DNA from: an uncultured Eubacteriales bacterium
GTDB lineage: Bacteria; Bacillota; Clostridia; Oscillospirales; Acutalibacteraceae
Reading direction: 5' to 3'
NCBI GenBank assembly: GCA_900540235.1
Contig: UQEY01000007.1
Location: forward strand, 5,994 to 69,993
DNA length: 64,000 nucleotides
The notes beneath the pieces are model-generated. The model did no database searches. It was given only the letters and a program-made list of their open reading frames with translations, and was not told the DNA's origin. Of the stretch, positions 52,317-61,196 are shown in pieces (the first letter of the stretch is position 1; the number at the start of each line of letters is the position of its first letter). A program made the position numbers and the translations under genes.

Positions 52317-53143
52317 AAAACCTTTCATTTTCTTATGATAATGATAAATTTATTGATAATCTCAACTTAAATATAGAAAACGGCGAAATGCTTGGTATTA
52401 TGGGCAACACCGGTTGCGGAAAATCAACACTCGTTCAGCTTATAGCCGGTTTAATCAAGCCTAATAACGGTCAAATAATAATTGACGGTGATGATATTAC
52501 AAACAAGAAATTTGATAAGTCAACACTCAGAAAAAAGCTCGGAATAATTTTTCAGTTTCCGGAAACGCAACTTTTTGAGCAGACAGTTCAAAAGGATATA
52601 TATTTCGGCTTAAAGAAATTCAGACTTAGTGACGAAGAAAAGTATAAAAGAGCAAAAGATATATTAGCACTTCTAAACCTTGATTTTGATAAAATCAAAG
52701 ACAAATCACCGCTTGCACTTTCGGGCGGTGAAAAAAGAAAAATTGCAGTGGCAGGTATACTCGTTTGCAAGCCTAAGTACCTTATACTCGATGAACCTAT
52801 TGCAGGGCTTGATTACGCTTCAAGAGAAAAATTTATGAATCTTCTTGTTAAGCTTAAAGAAACCGGCACAACTGTTATAATTATTTCACACAATGCAGAT
52901 TACATAGCAGAATACTGTGACAGAGTAATCGTTATGGATAACGGTCAAATCATCTTAAATGACACCCCTGACAATATATTTAATAATTTTGAATGTTTGC
53001 AAAAGTTTGATATCGGTACTTGCTCAAGTAAACAGATAATTAATTTACTTGATAAAAACGGAATAAGAATTTCAAAAAGTGCAATTAAATATGAAGATTT
53101 AATTAAAGAACTTATTAGAGAATTTGGAGATAAGAATGGATAA
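52301..53143 (+). CDS. ecfA2: ECF transporter ATPase EcfA2
   Basis: A 280-residue ABC ATPase partner of EcfA1: Walker A GNTGCGKST, Q-helix IFQFPETQLFEQTV, signature LSGGEKRK, Walker B YLILDEP. FPETQLF marks the EcfA2 type. Overlaps ecfA1 by 16 bp. Confidence 0.92.
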   Translation: MPIEIKNLSFSYDNDKFIDNLNLNIENGEMLGIMGNTGCGKSTLVQLIAGLIKPNNGQIIIDGDDITNKKFDKSTLRKKLGIIFQFPETQLFEQTVQKDIYFGLKKFRLSDEEKYKRAKDILALLNLDFDKIKDKSPLALSGGEKRKIAVAGILVCKPKYLILDEPIAGLDYASREKFMNLLVKLKETGTTVIIISHNADYIAEYCDRVIVMDNGQIILNDTPDNIFNNFECLQKFDIGTCSSKQIINLLDKNGIRISKSAIKYEDLIKELIREFGDKNG

Positions 53144-53831
53144 AACACTTACGGGCACATATGTTAATATATCGTCGCCCATTCACAAGTTGAATGTACG
53201 ATATAAAATTGCTTGCCTTATTATGATGTTAGCATTAACACTTTTAAGCAAAAATGCCGCCTCTTATATGATTGATTTTGCACTTTTGATATTTGCTATA
53301 ATACTTTCAAAAGTAAACATTAAATATTATACAGTTGCAATAAAAAGGCTATGGCTTTTTTGCCTGTTAATATTTTTAATGAATTCATTTTTTTATAACC
53401 AAGGAAAAGTGATATTTAACATTGGTAAAATAAATTTAACAAGCGGCGGAATAAAGCAAGGGTTAATAATTATAATTAATGTTTTGTTTGTAATTATTTG
53501 GTCAAAGATTTTTATTTTAACCACTTCCCCTATTGAAATTACAAACGGAATTAAATTTTATTTAAAACCCCTTAGGTTATTTAAAATTCCTACTGAAAAT
53601 TTATCGCTTATTATATCTGTTTCAATAACATTTATACCGATACTTTTGCTTGAAGCACAAAACATTAAAAAAGCTCAAACTGCACGAGGTGCCGAGTTTG
53701 AGTCAAAAAATATATTTAAAAAAGCCAAATGCATCTTTCCTTTGATAGTTCCGATATTCATAAACGCATTTAAGCGTGCCGACGAATTATCACAAGCGCT
53801 AGAAGCAAGAGGCTATAAAGGAGATAATTAA
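53136..53831 (+). CDS. ecfT: ECF transporter transmembrane subunit EcfT
   Basis: A 231-residue membrane protein with about five helices and the two coupling motifs: AQTARGAEFE (about 185) and ALEARGYKGD at the C terminus, i.e. the paired Ala-Arg-Gly motifs that contact the ATPases. ATG 53136 follows TTGGAGAT. Overlaps ecfA2 by 8 bp. Confidence 0.92.
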   Translation: MDKTLTGTYVNISSPIHKLNVRYKIACLIMMLALTLLSKNAASYMIDFALLIFAIILSKVNIKYYTVAIKRLWLFCLLIFLMNSFFYNQGKVIFNIGKINLTSGGIKQGLIIIINVLFVIIWSKIFILTTSPIEITNGIKFYLKPLRLFKIPTENLSLIISVSITFIPILLLEAQNIKKAQTARGAEFESKNIFKKAKCIFPLIVPIFINAFKRADELSQALEARGYKGDN

Positions 53832-53832
53832 T

Positions 53833-54414
53833 ATGGAAAAGAAGAATTTAAAAATTAACAAGCTTGGCAAAATGAGTGCCGTTAAACAGTCAATTATTAC
53901 TGCAGTTTGCATTGCTCTTTGCGTTGTACTTCCAATGGCATTTCACAGTATTCCGCAAGCCGGCATGATTTATTGCCCTATGCATATACCCGTACTAATT
54001 TGCGGTATAGTATGTGCACCGCAATATGCAGTTATATGCGCCTTAGCAGGTCCTATTCTTTCAAGTGTAATTACCGGTATGCCGAATGCAGCAATTTTAC
54101 CGTCAATGCTTGTCGAACTCGTTTGCTATGCACTTATCAGTTCTCTTTTAATGAGATTTGTACATACTAAAAAATCAGTTGCAGACCTTTACATTTCGCT
54201 TATCGGCGCACTTCTTATCGGTAGAGTTGTTGCTGGCATTGTTAAAGCATTGATTTTTGCAAGAGGCGAAATTACAATAGCAACTTGGGCAACATCATAT
54301 TTTATAACCTGCTTACCGGGTATCGTTATGCAAATCGTTCTCGTTCCTGTTGTTTATGCTGCACTTGTTAAAGCTAATTTAATTGCGTCGAGATATGTAT
54401 ACGAGGCTGAATAA
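53833..54414 (+). CDS. ECF transporter substrate-binding (S) component, substrate unknown
   Basis: A 193-residue membrane protein with about six helices. MIYCPMHIPVLICGIVCAPQ-type and GPILSSVITGMPNAAIL segments fit the general ECF S-component family (ECF_trnsprt). No RibU, ThiT, BioY or FolT signature is obvious. Because it is in the same operon as the energy-coupling module, it may be the dedicated subunit. Its stop overlaps the methyltransferase start (TAATG). Confidence 0.78.
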   Translation: MEKKNLKINKLGKMSAVKQSIITAVCIALCVVLPMAFHSIPQAGMIYCPMHIPVLICGIVCAPQYAVICALAGPILSSVITGMPNAAILPSMLVELVCYALISSLLMRFVHTKKSVADLYISLIGALLIGRVVAGIVKALIFARGEITIATWATSYFITCLPGIVMQIVLVPVVYAALVKANLIASRYVYEAE

Positions 54415-55007
54415 TGGACAAAAAAGAGGTAATTAAATTTTTTGACGAGCGTTCTGAAATTTGGGATGCTGAAATGATAAAAGACGATAACAAAATGAAC
54501 GAAATTCTCGACGCCGCAAAAGTTTGCGATAACAAAAGCATTCTTGACATTGCTTGCGGTACAGGTGTAATGATTGATTATTATATTGAAAGAAAGGTCA
54601 GCAATATTGTCGGAGTTGATATTTCACCGAAAATGATTGATATTGCTAAAGATAAATTTAAAAATTATGATAATATATCATTTATCTGTTGCGATGCCGA
54701 AAATTATAATTTCGACAAGCAGTTTGACTGTGCAATAATATTCAATGCGTTTCCGCATTTTGTCAGTCCGACAGATTTGATAAATAATCTATATAAAGCT
54801 GTTAAAATCGGTGGCACGCTCACCGTTGCTCACGACAGAGGAAGAAAACAAATTGACCTTCATCACAAAGAAGTTAATGCAAGCAAAATTTCTAACGGAT
54901 TAATGAGCGCTGATGAACTTGAAAAAATATTTATAAAAGCAGGCTTTAAAAACACATATATTAAATCAACAAATGATATTTACATTGTAACAGGCACAAA
55001 AGCATAA
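54414..55007 (+). CDS. Class I SAM-dependent methyltransferase
   Basis: A 197-residue methyltransferase with FFDERSEIWD at the start, motif I ILDIACGTGVM (about 44-54), VVGVDISPKMI-like motif II and the post-motif CAIIFNAFPHF. It is coupled to the S component, so its substrate or product may be the transported compound. Ends at a terminator. Confidence 0.85.
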   Translation: MDKKEVIKFFDERSEIWDAEMIKDDNKMNEILDAAKVCDNKSILDIACGTGVMIDYYIERKVSNIVGVDISPKMIDIAKDKFKNYDNISFICCDAENYNFDKQFDCAIIFNAFPHFVSPTDLINNLYKAVKIGGTLTVAHDRGRKQIDLHHKEVNASKISNGLMSADELEKIFIKAGFKNTYIKSTNDIYIVTGTKA

Positions 55008-55008
55008 G

Positions 55009-55052
55009 AAAACACGGTACACCCTCCAATTTTGAGCGTACCGTGTTTTTTA
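55009..55052. terminator. Bidirectional terminator between methyltransferase and bsh-like gene
   Basis: AAAACACGGTAC and GTACCGTGTTTT form a perfect 12-bp stem around a 17-nt loop, with T runs both ways. Confidence 0.9.
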
Positions 55053-56024
55053 GTTTTGGAAGAAAAATTCTTCATCTTCAATCAAAGGATAAGCATAAAG
55101 CTTGTCAGAGTCCAAATTAACTCTGTTTATATCAACTGCGTTAATTTTATGGCAATTATATGTTGTATAGTAATAAATACCTTTATCGGCATTACAGCAG
55201 GAGGTATAAATCGTTATTTCATATTTTCCCTCGGCTACTTCGCAACATCCACGCTGCTGGTCAACTGAGCCGAGGATATGAAAAAATTGACTCACACTGC
55301 TTTTCTCATCATCTTTTGAAACAGAATTAAGTTTAGTAAATGCAACTTTGGCAAAACGGGAAGCGGACGACAAATCACCCGGCAAGCCGATTGCTCCCAT
55401 TCCCCTACTGTAAGTTGTTAAATCAATATCTTTTGAAAACTTGTTTTCGCTTTGTTTGCTTGAAAGAGACATATAATTATTCAGCATAAACATCTGAATA
55501 TCAAACGGAGGATTATTCGCAAGCACACCGACTTTATTATCATAAATTTCCATTCCGTCTTTAGTACATTCAAGAGTTATGCAGTCATTTTTATCAGAAA
55601 TTATATAATGAAGCTGAGCCGTAGGAAAATGTTGGCTAAAAGCAGTATCGGTAATATTAATTGTTTCAAGCTTTTTTCTAACCTCTTTCATATCGGCACA
55701 TTGAGATAAAAGATAAGGTATAAGCTCAAACTGAGCAACATTTTCTTTACCGTCAATAGGCTTATTATATACTGCATTACCTACAAAATTAAGTCCTGCA
55801 ATGCAGACACCTTTTTCGTTCATCGCATCATAATAAAGCGGATAATCATTTGCAATATGCGCCATACCGATTATGGCATAATGATTATTAACTTCGCCCA
55901 TATGCCTAAACTCGAACGCAAAATTTCTCGGAGTAATTGTAATTTCATCGCCATACGAAAATTCATAATCAAGAGTTCTGCCAAAATAAAAATCTTTAGT
56001 TTTATATGTCGCCGCTGTGCACAT
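55050..56024 (-). CDS. Choloylglycine hydrolase family protein (bile salt hydrolase-like)
   Basis: An Ntn hydrolase of about 324 residues. After removal of Met the N terminus is catalytic Cys2 (MCTAATYKTKDFYFGRTLDYE), with Arg and Asp in GRTLDYE, Asn in NEKGVCIAGLNF, Asn in VLANNPPFD and Arg in PGDLSSASRFAK: the full BSH set. BSH removes glycine or taurine from bile salts; penicillin V acylase is the main alternative. The second ATG is chosen because Cys must be residue 2 and the RBS AAAGGA is then eight bases away. Confidence 0.9.
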   Translation of the reverse strand: MCTAATYKTKDFYFGRTLDYEFSYGDEITITPRNFAFEFRHMGEVNNHYAIIGMAHIANDYPLYYDAMNEKGVCIAGLNFVGNAVYNKPIDGKENVAQFELIPYLLSQCADMKEVRKKLETINITDTAFSQHFPTAQLHYIISDKNDCITLECTKDGMEIYDNKVGVLANNPPFDIQMFMLNNYMSLSSKQSENKFSKDIDLTTYSRGMGAIGLPGDLSSASRFAKVAFTKLNSVSKDDEKSSVSQFFHILGSVDQQRGCCEVAEGKYEITIYTSCCNADKGIYYYTTYNCHKINAVDINRVNLDSDKLYAYPLIEDEEFFFQN

Positions 56025-56085
56025 AATCATATTCCTTTCAATAATTATTTCAATAATTATATATAATAAGTATACACATTATAAC

Positions 56086-56118
56086 AAAATAAAAACCTCA
56101 AAGTAAACTTTGAGGTTT
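56086..56118 (-). terminator. Terminator after tRNA-Cys
   Basis: AAACCTCAAAGT-TT-ACTTTGAGGTTT on the reverse strand, 12-bp perfect stem followed by TTATTTTG. Confidence 0.85.
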
Positions 56119-56120
56119 GA

Positions 56121-56195
56121 TGGAGGCACCACCCAGATTTGAACTGGGGCATAAAGCTTTTGCAGAGCTCTGCCTTACCACTTGGCTATGGTGCC
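56121..56195 (-). tRNA. tRNA-Cys (GCA)
   Basis: Reverse-strand cloverleaf with acceptor GGCACCA.../TGGTGCC, anticodon loop CTGCAAA with anticodon GCA, T loop TTCAAAT, discriminator U and encoded CCA. The matching cysE-cysS T-box lies 9 kb away. Confidence 0.95.
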
Positions 56196-56202
56196 ATATA
56201 AC

Positions 56203-56230
56203 AAAAGGCTTCGTAAGTGAAGCCTTTTTA
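56203..56230 (-). terminator. Hairpin between the two tRNA genes
   Basis: AAAAGGCTTC and GAAGCCTTTT, perfect 10-bp stem with a 6-nt loop. It can end transcription after tRNA-Gly or act as a processing spacer. Confidence 0.7.
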
Positions 56231-56232
56231 AT

Positions 56233-56308
56233 TGGAGCGGATGACGAGGCTCGAACTCGCTACCTCAACCTTGGCAAGGTTGCGCTCTACCGGGTGAGCT
56301 ACATCCGC
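56233..56308 (-). tRNA. tRNA-Gly (GCC)
   Basis: Reverse-strand cloverleaf with acceptor GCGGATG/CATCCGC, anticodon loop TTGCCAA with anticodon GCC, T loop TTCGAGC, discriminator U and encoded CCA. Confidence 0.95.
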
Positions 56309-56439
56309 AAGTGCAAGATGAATTATACACAATAAAAATCGATTTGTCAAGCCTTTTTCAAAAAAAATTGTAACTATTTATCTGTTTACTTTATAAGCGT
56401 TTTTTGATATCATATAAAATAAGAAAGAGGAACAATAAT

Positions 56440-57441
56440 ATGGAATATAAAGCATTGCCGTTTTCAGCGGTATGGGAAAACGGAATTTTTAATTTACCGG
56501 TCAAACTCGTTGACGAATATTTAAAGCTTGCAAGTGAATATCAGTTAAAAGCGTTATTATATATTTTCAGGCATAACGGGCAGGCAAGCACGCAAGAAAT
56601 TGCGAAAGCGCTCGGTCAAACAATCAGTGACACAGACAATTTGCTTGAATTTTGGGTTGAGGAAGGAATAATTTCGCAAGACGGAAATGTTGTCAAGCAG
56701 GTCAAAAGCGAAGTTAAAGAAGAAAAGAAAAAAGAAAGCGTTATTGTTAAAGAAACGATTTCAGCCCCTACCCTAACGCCAAAAGATATTGTAATGCACC
56801 TTAGGGAAAGCAAGGAACTTCAAACGCTTGTTAACGAAGCGCAAAAGGTGCTTGGCAGAACGATAAGTTTGGCTGAGCAGGCAATTATAATCAATATGGT
56901 TAACTACTACGGTTTGAAGCCGGAGGTAGTGCTTATGATACTTGAGTATTACAGAAATGAAAAGCAAAAAGGTATGTCAATCAGCTTTTCATACATCAAT
57001 GCTATGGCAAAGAATTGGTCTGACGAGGGAATTGATAATATTGCGCTTGCCGAGGAGAAGCTCAGCGAGATTGAAAAAAGCAACAGAATGTGGAACGAAG
57101 TTATTGCCATTACGGGAATCAGGCACAGGAAGCCGACGGTTAAGCAAAGAGAAATGATTAACGCTTGGTTTAACGACTTTGACATCACTATGATTACGCT
57201 TGCGTCCGATATTATGAAAGAAAATATATCCGAACCTAAGCTCAGCTACATAAATTCCATTTTAAAGAAATGGAAAAAGATGAACATAAAAACTCCTGCG
57301 GATGTTGAAAAAGAGAGGCAGGAATTTGCAAAGCAAAAGGAAGAAAAGACAAAAAAAGAAAGTTCTGACAAGCTTAAAAGCAAGCCGTCATACGACTTGG
57401 AGGAAATTAAGCGCAGAGCTATGAACAATACAGAAATTTAG
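56440..57441 (+). CDS. DnaD domain-containing replication protein
   Basis: A 333-residue replication-initiation protein of the DnaD/DnaB(Bs) family. Residues 1-95 form a winged-helix (ALGQTISDTDNLLEFWVEEGII), a Lys/Glu linker follows, and the DnaD C-terminal domain repeats span about 120-290 (TISLAEQAIIINMVNYYGLKPEV is at its core, residues 136-158 approximately). Followed 11 bp later by a DnaC/DnaI-like loader gene, which fits replicative helicase loading. ATG 56440 follows AAGAGGA. Confidence 0.85.
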   Translation: MEYKALPFSAVWENGIFNLPVKLVDEYLKLASEYQLKALLYIFRHNGQASTQEIAKALGQTISDTDNLLEFWVEEGIISQDGNVVKQVKSEVKEEKKKESVIVKETISAPTLTPKDIVMHLRESKELQTLVNEAQKVLGRTISLAEQAIIINMVNYYGLKPEVVLMILEYYRNEKQKGMSISFSYINAMAKNWSDEGIDNIALAEEKLSEIEKSNRMWNEVIAITGIRHRKPTVKQREMINAWFNDFDITMITLASDIMKENISEPKLSYINSILKKWKKMNIKTPADVEKERQEFAKQKEEKTKKESSDKLKSKPSYDLEEIKRRAMNNTEI

Positions 57442-57452
57442 GTAGGTACATT

Positions 57453-58418
57453 ATGTCTTACACAACAGAAACTTATGACAAGGCACAAACTATTCTTGAC
57501 AGGAGAAAAGAGCGTGCAACGCTTGAAGCGCAAAGCAGGATAGATGAAATAAGCAATGAAATTCCGGAGCTTAAAACCATTCAAACAAAGCTTGCACAGG
57601 TAGGTCTTAACATATCAAAGGCTTTTTTAACAAGCAAAAACCCGCAAGCCGAAATTGACAAGCTTAGAATTGAAAGCTTGGCGCTTCAAGACAGAAAGAA
57701 GAAAATACTAAAAGAAAACGGCTACAGCGAGGATGCACTTTCAATAAAATATACTTGCCCTGCATGTGAGGATACGGGTTTTATAAACGGCAGAAGGTGC
57801 AAGTGTTATATAAATCTTCTTAAAGAGATTGAAAGGGCAAAAATTGAAAAAATTGTGCCGATTGACGAGTGCACTTTTGAATCATTTGACACGAATTATT
57901 ATCCGCAAGAAATGTACGGAGTATGTCCAAAGAAAAAGGCTGAAATAATTAAAGAAAACTGCAAAAGATATGCAACATCATTTACCAAAAGGTCAAAGAG
58001 TTTGCTTTTTATGGGCAATACAGGTCTTGGCAAAACTCACCTTTCGCTTGCGATTGCAAATGTTGTTATCAACCGTGGCTACAGCGTTATTTACGGCACA
58101 GCGCAAAACATTCTTCGTGATTTGCAAAACGAAAATTTCGGCAGAACCGATAATTTAAGATATTTTGAAAACGAGATTTTAAGCACTGATTTGCTCATCC
58201 TTGACGATTTGGGCACAGAGTTTAAAAATCAGTTTACCGTTTCGTGCTTATATAACATTATCAATTCTCGCCTTTGCGCAAAGCTTCCGACGATAATTTC
58301 AACCAATTACACTTTCGAGGAGCTTGAAGAAAAGTACGACCAGCGCATTACATCAAGAATAACGGGTCAATACTCAACGCTTATTTTAGTCGGCAACGAC
58401 ATAAGATATATAAAGTAA
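57453..58418 (+). CDS. DnaC/DnaI-like helicase-loader ATPase
   Basis: A 321-residue AAA+ protein (IstB-like ATP-binding). An N-terminal helical part, a zinc-binding CPACEDTGFINGRRCKC (about 110-125), Walker A GNTGLGKTHLS (about 192), Walker B LLILDDLG and a sensor-2-like ITSRITGQY. The pairing with a DnaD protein marks this as the host helicase-loading system rather than a transposon istB. Confidence 0.88.
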   Translation: MSYTTETYDKAQTILDRRKERATLEAQSRIDEISNEIPELKTIQTKLAQVGLNISKAFLTSKNPQAEIDKLRIESLALQDRKKKILKENGYSEDALSIKYTCPACEDTGFINGRRCKCYINLLKEIERAKIEKIVPIDECTFESFDTNYYPQEMYGVCPKKKAEIIKENCKRYATSFTKRSKSLLFMGNTGLGKTHLSLAIANVVINRGYSVIYGTAQNILRDLQNENFGRTDNLRYFENEILSTDLLILDDLGTEFKNQFTVSCLYNIINSRLCAKLPTIISTNYTFEELEEKYDQRITSRITGQYSTLILVGNDIRYIK

Positions 58419-58430
58419 GAAGGGATATAA

Positions 58431-59060
58431 ATGAAAGATTTATTAATCAAAATCAAGAATTTATCAATCATCACAATTATTGCTTCATTCGTTATGGGCT
58501 TGGTGCTTCTTATTTGGCCTGACAAGTCAATAAGTATTGTCAGCATAATAACCGGCGCTACGATGATAGTGCTTGGCGTTGCGGCTTGGATATCATTTCT
58601 TGCGAAAGAAAAAAGTGTTCTTCTTGCAAGCGCAGGCACGGTATCTCTCATAGTCGGCATAATTGTTTGCGTAAAGTATCAAAGCATTATTGCGATACTG
58701 CTGTTTTTATTCGGCGTGTTTATCACCGTAAGCGGAGCAGTTGATTTAATCACTTCGTTTTATTCAAAATCGGCAGGCTTAGGCGCTTGGGGTGTGTCTT
58801 CGATTTTGTCAATCGCCGTTCTTATTTTCGGTATTATAATTATGGTTAACCCGACAAAAACGAGCACAGCGCTTGTAAGGCTTGCAGGTGTCGGTTTGCT
58901 TGTTTATGCCGTTGTTGACTTGGTATCGTTCATACAAGTGAAAAAGGTTGCAAAAGAGATAAAAGACGAATTTAAAAACATTGAGCCGCCTATAGTTGAA
59001 GCCGACGCATACGAAGTTGACAACAGCGATGAAATTGATGTTGACGGCAAGGAAATATAA
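58431..59060 (+). CDS. DUF308 (HdeD-like) membrane protein
   Basis: A 209-residue protein with six membrane helices in HdeD-like hairpin repeats (e.g. LLIWPDKSISIVSIITGATMIVLG split across residues 23-46) and an acidic cytosolic tail (EVDNSDEIDVDGKE). Family function is unknown; HdeD of E. coli is tied to acid resistance. Lies 12 bp after the DnaC-like gene and before merR. Confidence 0.78.
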   Translation: MKDLLIKIKNLSIITIIASFVMGLVLLIWPDKSISIVSIITGATMIVLGVAAWISFLAKEKSVLLASAGTVSLIVGIIVCVKYQSIIAILLFLFGVFITVSGAVDLITSFYSKSAGLGAWGVSSILSIAVLIFGIIIMVNPTKTSTALVRLAGVGLLVYAVVDLVSFIQVKKVAKEIKDEFKNIEPPIVEADAYEVDNSDEIDVDGKEI

Positions 59061-59074
59061 GGAAGGGACATTAT

Positions 59075-59521
59075 ATGTACTCAATAGGTCAAGTATCGGA
59101 AATGTTTGATTTGCCAATATCGACAATCAGATATTACGACAAAGAAGGTTTATTTCCTGAAATAAAGCGTGAATCGGGAATAAGAAAATTCAGCGACAAA
59201 GCGCTTGAATCACTCAGAATAATTGAATGTTTAAAAAAATCGGGTCTTGAAATAAAAGATATTAAGCAATATATGGATTGGTGTCAGCAAGGGTCCGGCA
59301 CATATGAGCAGAGAAAAGAGCTTTTTGAAAACCAAAAAAAGCAGGTTGAAAATGAGATTGAAAAGCTTAACAAAACACTTGCAATGCTCAATTTTAAATG
59401 TTGGTATTATGACACGGCAATCGCAGACGGAAATGAAAACAGAATTAACGAAATGAAGCCAAACAATTTCCCGCCTGAAATTCAAAAACTTTATGACTAT
59501 GCTAACAGCAAGGATGAATAA
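59075..59521 (+). CDS. MerR-family transcriptional regulator
   Basis: A 148-residue regulator with the MerR winged helix (SIGQVSEMFDLPISTIRYYDKEG at residues 3-25), then a long dimerising coiled coil (KKQVENEIEKLNKTLAML). No metal-binding Cys cluster is present, so a small-molecule effector or no ligand is likely. Adjacent DUF308 gene is a possible target. Confidence 0.88.
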   Translation: MYSIGQVSEMFDLPISTIRYYDKEGLFPEIKRESGIRKFSDKALESLRIIECLKKSGLEIKDIKQYMDWCQQGSGTYEQRKELFENQKKQVENEIEKLNKTLAMLNFKCWYYDTAIADGNENRINEMKPNNFPPEIQKLYDYANSKDE

Positions 59522-59546
59522 TAAGTTCACATTTTCCTTGCTGTAA

Positions 59547-59592
59547 AAAATGCGGTATATTTAAGAAATCATTCTTAAATATACCGCATTTT
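59547..59592. terminator. Strong bidirectional terminator
   Basis: About 21 bp of perfect stem (AAAATGCGGTATATTTAAGA / reverse complement) with a 4-nt or smaller loop and T-rich flanks. Confidence 0.85.
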
Positions 59593-59661
59593 AATTATCT
59601 TTTTCTCAACTTATTTTTTGAAAACAGATTTACTCCTCAATTAATATTGTTTAATAACTGA

Positions 59662-60855
59662 TTATTTACATTTAACACGCTTTACATCAGACCATTTGCC
59701 GTAAACTCTTTTGCCGTCAACATTTTTGTAAGCACGAACTTTAACATAATATGTTTTTCCCTTAGTAAAGTTTTTGCCTTTATATGAAGTTGTTTTGCCG
59801 CCGCTTACTAATACTTTTGCAACAGTCTTTTTAAAGTTTTTGTTTCTTGAATAATAAATTTGATATCCGCTTGCATGTGATTTTTTATTCCACTTAGCGA
59901 TAATTGAGTGTTTCTTTTTCATAGAAGAAACAGAGTTAAGCTTAACTTTGCCGAGTTTTTTAACATGTGTGTAATTTGTGGCATAAGAATCACCGCAGGA
60001 GCAGGCATATATATCATAACCTTTAGTTGTGTAAGTAGGCGCTACCGTGTAGGAATAGTTATATGCGTGCTGGTGCGGGGAGTTAATTGAGAATGAGTAG
60101 AAGCAAGCGTCGTTATATCTTGTTATTTTCAAACAATAAGTACCTGCGTCAAGTGAAACAGATTCAGACCTATCTGCTCTGCCTGTTGAATCATTCATAT
60201 CAGCGTACCATTCGCCTGCTAATCTATTACCGTTTGTTGAATAAACCGAAAAAGCTATTTTATTATCTGCGCTGATATTAATAGTTTGAGTACCGGTTGG
60301 CACTGTGAATAAATAAAAATCGACTTCATCATTTGAGCCTAGCATACCGTTATATGCTGTATCAAGCGCAATAGGGTTAGCATTGCCGATAATATCATTG
60401 TTCACATCTAAGCTTTCTGCAAAACTTTCATTTGCAGGAGTGAATGTTGTTGAAATTGTGTAACTATTATTTGAATAGCCATCAACTTTAAAATAATATG
60501 TGCCCGATACTAAATAAATTGAATAAGAATCATTATAGGCTTTGCCTAAATTACTATTGTTATAAACATTACAGTAATCTAAAGAATTATTTAATTTGTT
60601 TGAAGAATAAATATAAATGGTATAGCTTTTTGTACCCTCAGCCGTAAAATTAATTTTACCCGACTGTGGTACATCAACTCTTAAAAAGTCAATTTTATCA
60701 TTAGCGGAAAAATAACCGGTTGTGGTTGTGCCGAGTGCATAGTCCTTCGCTGTTGCAGTTGTGTCATACGAGCCTGCATACGCCGTCAGGTTTAAACCCA
60801 CTACCGATGTCAGCATAATTATTGCCGACAGGAGAATACTTGTTAATTTTTTCAT
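59662..60855 (-). CDS. Secreted multidomain protein with PPC-like beta domains and C-terminal Fn3-like domain
   Basis: A 397-residue exported protein. The signal peptide (to AYA) is followed by two PPC-like beta domains (about 35-145 and 150-260; GYFSANDKIDFLRVDVP / GMLGSNDEVDFYLFTVP are equivalent), a short Cys-containing linker (CSCGDS) and a basic fibronectin-III-like C terminus (AKWNKKSHASGYQIYYSRNKN). It probably binds cell wall or glycan; no enzyme domain is visible. ATG 60855 follows GAGGTAAAAAG; an earlier in-frame ATG lacks an RBS. Confidence 0.72.
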   Translation of the reverse strand: MKKLTSILLSAIIMLTSVVGLNLTAYAGSYDTTATAKDYALGTTTTGYFSANDKIDFLRVDVPQSGKINFTAEGTKSYTIYIYSSNKLNNSLDYCNVYNNSNLGKAYNDSYSIYLVSGTYYFKVDGYSNNSYTISTTFTPANESFAESLDVNNDIIGNANPIALDTAYNGMLGSNDEVDFYLFTVPTGTQTINISADNKIAFSVYSTNGNRLAGEWYADMNDSTGRADRSESVSLDAGTYCLKITRYNDACFYSFSINSPHQHAYNYSYTVAPTYTTKGYDIYACSCGDSYATNYTHVKKLGKVKLNSVSSMKKKHSIIAKWNKKSHASGYQIYYSRNKNFKKTVAKVLVSGGKTTSYKGKNFTKGKTYYVKVRAYKNVDGKRVYGKWSDVKRVKCK

Positions 60856-60899
60856 ACTTTTTACCTCTTTTTTCATATTTTCGGACTGTGTCCAAATAA

Positions 60900-60950
60900 A
60901 TAATACACCACTTTAGGTGTAATGTCAATACACTTAATGTGGTGTATATT
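60900..60950. promoter_or_regulatory. Divergent promoters with two XRE operators
   Basis: Two 18-bp palindromes with arms TACAC/GTGTA: 60904-60921 and 60929-60946. The reverse-strand promoter of the secreted gene (TTGACA, 17 bp, TATTAT; 60900-60928) has the first operator across its spacer. The second overlaps the weak rightward promoter (TATATT 60945-60950) of the xre gene. Confidence 0.75.
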
Positions 60951-60989
60951 AAAATCAACCTTGTAAATATTATTACAAGGAGAGTCAAT

Positions 60990-61193
60990 ATGAAATCATA
61001 TAACCAAATTATCAGAGAACTGAGAGAGGACCACGACAAAACGCAAAAAGAAATTGCTGATTACCTCGGCACTACTCAACAAGTTTATTCACGATACGAA
61101 AAGGGTGAAAATGAAATGCCGATAAGGCATATCATCTCGCTTTGCAAATATTATAATGTAAGCGCAGATTATTTACTCGGAATTGATAAATAA
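60990..61193 (+). CDS. Mini XRE-family repressor
   Basis: A 67-residue helix-turn-helix protein (KTQKEIADYLGTTQQVYSRYE) ending YNVSADYLLGI. Divergent from the secreted protein gene and likely its repressor through the TACAC/GTGTA operators. Closely resembles the prophage repressor at 24801-25025. ATG 60990 follows AAGGAGA. Confidence 0.85.
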   Translation: MKSYNQIIRELREDHDKTQKEIADYLGTTQQVYSRYEKGENEMPIRHIISLCKYYNVSADYLLGIDK

Positions 61194-61196
61194 ATT

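Noticed and set aside
57453..58418. IstB of an IS21 element
   Set aside because: There is no istA or terminal repeat, and the DnaD partner and zinc motif point to the helicase loader.
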